10,157 nt of DNA from Deltaproteobacteria bacterium. GTDB taxonomy: Bacteria > Desulfobacterota > DSM-4660 > Desulfatiglandales > B25-G16. This document shows, one piece after another, positions 7,435 to 10,157 of the stretch. The notes beneath the pieces are model-generated. The model had not been told where the DNA came from, made no database searches, and saw nothing but the letters and a program-made list of their open reading frames with translations. The stretch covers positions 1 to 10,157 of the forward strand of contig JAGYMO010000164.1 of assembly GCA_018400255.1 (NCBI GenBank), given 5' to 3'. A program made the translations under genes and the position numbers. The first letter of the stretch is position 1, and the number at the start of each line of letters is the position of its first letter.

Positions 7435-8421
7435 TTAATCATTATTCTGTGATATTATTTCCTGTACCAATGATGCTAATTTCCTTGAGTTGTGCCGCAC
7501 AATACTACCGGAAATATCGAGCATATTGGATGCGTAGATTTTTCGATTTTTCCAGCATTCGTCCTTATCATCAATTTCAACGAATTCCGCTTTTTGTTTT
7601 AGGTATTGTGCCAACAGCTTCTTGTGCGGTTTTTTAGTATTAAAGATAACCCCATCAACTTGCCTTCCAATGCATTCCTCAAGTTTTGTAACAAAATCGA
7701 TTCCAGTAAAATTGTGGGTTTCGCCGAACTTAGTCATGATATTAACAGTATACAAGATTTTTGCACTCGATTTCTGGAGCGCCTCTTTAACACCTGGAAC
7801 AATGATGTTTGGAATAATGCTTGTAAACAGGTCACCCGGCCCTATAATGACATAGTCTGCGCTGTTAATCGCCTCAATTACCGGGGGATAAACAGAAATT
7901 GAATCACTGTGATGAGGAACAAGGAAGACATTCCGAATTTTTTCACGTTGTGTGCCTCGCGGCATATCAATTGCTGTTTCTCCGTAAACATGCTTTCCCC
8001 CGGTCAGCTCGGCTACGAGCGTTGCCCTGTCAGTGGTGACCGGAAGAATTGTCCCCTTTGCGTCTAAAATTTCCGAAAGTGCCTGTACACCGGCGGGAAA
8101 GCTGCCTGTATACTGTGAAAGTATTGTAAGCAGCATATTTCCTGCATTGTGCCCCTGCAGGCGTCTATCTTGGACGAACCGTTTCAAAAAAAGTACCCGT
8201 GCGATATTGCGATGTGGCGAAAGTGCAAGGATGCATTTTAATACATCACCAGGCGGCAGGATTCCAAGTTCGTCTCGTAATCTTCCCGTGCTTCCACCGC
8301 TATCAACCATTGAAACCACAGCGGTAATCTTAATTCCATCAAGATCTCTCAAACCTGAAAGTAGCGCGAATTGACCACTTCCCCCGCCGATTGTTACAAG
8401 TTTTTGGTGCTCATTTTTCAT
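7435..8421 (-). CDS. yvcK: YvcK/CofD-like UDP-sugar-binding protein (gluconeogenesis factor family)
   Basis: From the chosen start the protein has 328 residues, typical of YvcK (about 320). Motifs in order: GGGSGQ (12-17) nucleotide loop, VDSGGSTGRLR (39-49), PPGD (56-59), GHNAGN (90-95), GPGDLFTS (194-201) and NIMTKFGET (227-235). These match the CofD-like fold. They fit YvcK rather than the F420 enzyme CofD, because the other F420 context is absent. Family knowledge: YvcK binds UDP-GlcNAc and supports envelope growth on gluconeogenic carbon sources. I chose ATG at 8421 because it forms an ATGA overlap with the upstream stop and gives a family-like N-terminus (KLVTIGGG). An in-frame ATG at 8442 would add 7 residues but lacks a ribosome site. 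Placement between the GlmU-C-like gene and glmM fits a sensor of the pathway end product. Confidence 0.9.
   Translation of the reverse strand: MKNEHQKLVTIGGGSGQFALLSGLRDLDGIKITAVVSMVDSGGSTGRLRDELGILPPGDVLKCILALSPHRNIARVLFLKRFVQDRRLQGHNAGNMLLTILSQYTGSFPAGVQALSEILDAKGTILPVTTDRATLVAELTGGKHVYGETAIDMPRGTQREKIRNVFLVPHHSDSISVYPPVIEAINSADYVIIGPGDLFTSIIPNIIVPGVKEALQKSSAKILYTVNIMTKFGETHNFTGIDFVTKLEECIGRQVDGVIFNTKKPHKKLLAQYLKQKAEFVEIDDKDECWKNRKIYASNMLDISGSIVRHNSRKLASLVQEIISQNND
8418..8421 (-). promoter_or_regulatory. ATGA stop/start overlap (translational coupling)
   Basis: The TGA of the beta-helix gene (8420-8418) shares bases with the ATG of yvcK (8421-8419). Such overlaps usually mean translational coupling and comparable expression of the two proteins. 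Confidence 0.6.
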
Positions 8422-9725
8422 GCTGTTCTTGCATCTTCCCATTGGAATCTATTGGCGGCATTTTTGAATGAAGGGATTTTTTCCAACACTTTTCTATTTA
8501 TATCATCAACAATATCTTGAAGCCACTTAGCTCCCATCACAGTCCATTTTTGCTCCAAACCCTGAATAAGTCCAATATAATCATTCCCTTTTTCCAATCT
8601 TTCTTTGGCTATCTTTTCGAGAAAGGGGTTTCTCTGAGGTATTTCACCAAACTCTTTTCTTAAAAGATACAATGTATCCTCAATTTCGTTCCATCTATCA
8701 AATAACTCTTTTTCCTGATGCATTGTCTCCTGGGTATCTTTTTCCCGAACACTATTTTGGTAGAGTTTAACAGATTGGGGCATGTTATTAGACAAAGCTT
8801 TAAGGCGATTTATCCTCTCATCAATCGCAAGATCCACTTTTTCCAGTGCACCTTCATACAATTCTCGGCTCATGTGGCTTTCCTGAAAAAACGGGCAGCG
8901 CACATGTACATACCACTGTTTGAGGGCTATAAGGTTTGCAATATAGTTTATACTATTCAAAACACGTCTTGCAACGTTCAAATAAAGCCCTGGGTAAAAG
9001 GTGACGTTGGATTTTCTCGCCCCTCCATCAAGGAGAAGTCCATCCCCTTCACGAAAATCTCCCCTGTAAATGACACCAGCAGCTATAACTGTTCCATAAC
9101 CCAATTGGGAGGGTCCAACCAGGCCGCCGCTGCCTCCTAAAAAAATCGGTTTTTGATTCAGCATCACCCCTCGTGGAACATCACCAATCAGTGAAGCGGT
9201 TGCCTTATCGTGGTTTGGGGTGAAATTAAAATGAACATAGGAACTACCCACCTCGCTATGATTTCTGCGACTTGTGCCGCCAGCCATAAGGCAGTCACAA
9301 AAATTGACAAGGCTCCCTAAAGTAACAAACGGAAAAAGTATGGTATGTTTAAGTCCAACTACATGAGCGCCATTGGCCTCCTCTTCCAGAATACATGCAT
9401 CCCTTACCTCCGCTCCATAACCCATGTTTGCTTTCTGGAGAAAGACAGAGTTACAGAAAAAACCACCTTTAAGATCCACATCAGGACCTATTTGGCAATT
9501 CTCTATAGTTACCGGTCCTTTATGACCCAGTTTTACTCTGGACATAATAAGTGTTTTTTTACCATAGATTTTGCAGCCTCCATATATAACCACACCGTCA
9601 GAAGAGATATTTTCTATTTCTACTTCTTCTCCAATATCCACGGTAGAGGGGTTGGCAATCTTAACCCCTTTTTTTATAAGGAGCTGAATTTTTTGACTGA
9701 TTCGGCAATCCATAGTAGCGCCCAT
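8418..9725 (-). CDS. Left-handed beta-helix protein related to the GlmU acetyltransferase domain, with helical C-terminal tail
   Basis: This 435-residue protein starts directly in hexapeptide-repeat beta-helix sequence (about 15-225) and has no N-terminal uridyltransferase domain. The opening GVKIANPSTVDIGEEVEI resembles GlmU GVTIIDPATTYIGPDVEI. H127 in KHTILFPFVTLGSLVN lines up with the catalytic H363 of E. coli GlmU (GHLTYLGDAEIGDNVN). FNFTPNHDKATASLIGD (166-182) matches the NYDGANKFKTIIGD region, and AAGVIYRGD (215-223) matches AAGTTVTRD. Residues about 255-435 look alpha-helical, with charged, heptad-like stretches at 285-360. A likely role is acetylation of glucosamine-1-phosphate or a related sugar, or UDP-GlcNAc binding. 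This is inference from homology and context; a structural or regulatory role cannot be excluded. It is the first gene of the cluster and overlaps yvcK by 4 nt. The start may be ATG 9725 or ATG 9713; neither has a strong ribosome site. Confidence 0.78.
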   Translation of the reverse strand: MGATMDCRISQKIQLLIKKGVKIANPSTVDIGEEVEIENISSDGVVIYGGCKIYGKKTLIMSRVKLGHKGPVTIENCQIGPDVDLKGGFFCNSVFLQKANMGYGAEVRDACILEEEANGAHVVGLKHTILFPFVTLGSLVNFCDCLMAGGTSRRNHSEVGSSYVHFNFTPNHDKATASLIGDVPRGVMLNQKPIFLGGSGGLVGPSQLGYGTVIAAGVIYRGDFREGDGLLLDGGARKSNVTFYPGLYLNVARRVLNSINYIANLIALKQWYVHVRCPFFQESHMSRELYEGALEKVDLAIDERINRLKALSNNMPQSVKLYQNSVREKDTQETMHQEKELFDRWNEIEDTLYLLRKEFGEIPQRNPFLEKIAKERLEKGNDYIGLIQGLEQKWTVMGAKWLQDIVDDINRKVLEKIPSFKNAANRFQWEDARTA

Positions 9726-10021
9726 TCTCTTTGTCTTTATGAGTTAATGGATGTAATGAAATCTTTCTGCTCAGTATTTCTTAAAGCATTAGTCTTGTTG
9801 AAAGACGATTTTTTAGATACTTAATGTGTTGGGATAGTAAATTAATTTTTTTTATATTATTTGGTTTAAAATCGCAAGCCTTTGGAAGGTTTATTTATCA
9901 CTAAAAGATATGTGAATTTTGGCAATGTCGAGCAAACTCTCGAAATCGTCATACCGGAGCCCTATCCGTTAAGGAGCAGGCTTAATATGAAATCCAGAAG
10001 ATATTGAAGTTGCTGAACTCC

Positions 10022-10040
10022 TCCCGGACTTGATCCGGGA
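10022..10040. repeat. Perfect 7-bp hairpin TCCCGGA-CTTGA-TCCGGGA
   Basis: The arms are 10022-10028 and 10034-10040, with a 5-nt loop. The CCCGGACTTGATCCGGGA wording is typical of dispersed palindromic intergenic elements. No T-run follows, so a terminator is unlikely. Confidence 0.5.
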
Positions 10041-10092
10041 TCAGCAAGCTTGCCAAGTTAGGGTTTCCATAAACAAAAATTATTCAGGATAG

Positions 10093-10125
10093 TTAACCCG
10101 GGTGTCCCGCTTTTTTCCGGGTGAA
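10093..10125. repeat. Imperfect 9-bp hairpin (TTAACCCGG / CCGGGTGAA)
   Basis: The arms are 10093-10101 and 10117-10125, with one mismatch and a 15-nt loop containing six Ts. It lies 50-100 nt from the CCCGGA hairpin and probably belongs to the same group of small palindromes. Confidence 0.4.
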
Positions 10126-10157
10126 ACTGAACCGCTACAAGATTTTTATACCCTAAT

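Larger units (their letters stand above)
9726..10157. other. Non-coding region upstream of the cluster
   Basis: I see no credible gene in these 432 nt. The operon promoter must lie here or beyond. The AT-rich stretch near 9840-9872 is the best place for it (minus-strand TTGCGA and TATAAA, but only 15 nt apart), too weak to call. From about 9928 the sequence contains several small palindromes and stretches such as CGTCATACCGGA and AATCCAGAAG, reminiscent of dispersed REP-like intergenic repeats in a decayed state. Confidence 0.4.

Noticed and set aside
7435..8421. Reading the YvcK-like protein as CofD (F420 biosynthesis)
   Set aside because: The NIMTKFGET segment and the amino-sugar neighbourhood fit YvcK, and no other F420 gene is in the window.
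9792..9813. Small hairpin GTCTT-GTTGA-AAGAC followed by a T-rich run on the plus strand
   Set aside because: It looks like a plus-strand terminator, but no plus-strand gene ends upstream of it, and the stem is only 5 bp. It is probably chance in AT-rich sequence.
9345..9824. 159-codon plus-strand open frame over the start of the beta-helix gene
   Set aside because: It is antisense to conserved beta-helix sequence, is rich in Phe/Tyr/His in a non-protein-like manner, and has no recognisable motif.

Overview
The window reads as a chromosomal segment of a bacterium with an AT-leaning genome. Its core is a compact amino-sugar / UDP-GlcNAc gene cluster on the minus strand. Gene content and divergence suggest a lineage outside the well-studied model phyla. 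A Planctomycetota (anammox-like) or deltaproteobacterial-type genome is plausible, but nothing here settles the taxonomy (inference, low confidence). I see no rRNA, tRNA, CRISPR array, transposase or phage gene.

Layout. Positions 1-105 are non-coding and begin with a GC-rich hairpin. A class IV (branched-chain-type) aminotransferase lies on the plus strand at 106-1014. A 111-nt gap separates it from the convergent minus-strand genes. Read in transcription order (high to low coordinates), these are: an orphan left-handed beta-helix protein resembling the GlmU acetyltransferase domain (9725-8418); a YvcK/CofD-like UDP-sugar-binding protein (8421-7435, 4-nt ATGA overlap); phosphoglucosamine mutase GlmM (7409-6060, 25-nt gap); a NagB-type glucosamine-6-phosphate deaminase/isomerase with a GTG start (6037-5075, 22-nt gap); a 265-nt spacer with inverted repeats; and a very large GlmS-type glutamine:fructose-6-phosphate amidotransferase (4809-1126, 1227 residues). 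Positions 9726-10157 hold no convincing gene, only small hairpins and probably decayed repeat sequence.

How the genes fit together. GlmS makes glucosamine-6-phosphate from fructose-6-phosphate and glutamine. NagB interconverts the same two sugars using ammonia. GlmM converts glucosamine-6-phosphate to glucosamine-1-phosphate. The beta-helix protein resembles the GlmU domain that acetylates glucosamine-1-phosphate. YvcK proteins bind UDP-GlcNAc and link central carbon metabolism to the cell envelope. The cluster therefore covers most of the route to UDP-GlcNAc plus a likely sensor of its end product. No uridyltransferase domain is present in the window.

The most unusual elements are the enlarged GlmS, whose presumed nucleophilic cysteine is residue 46 rather than residue 2 and which carries a large insert and a C-terminal extension, and the GlmU-C-like protein with a long helical tail in place of a uridyltransferase domain.
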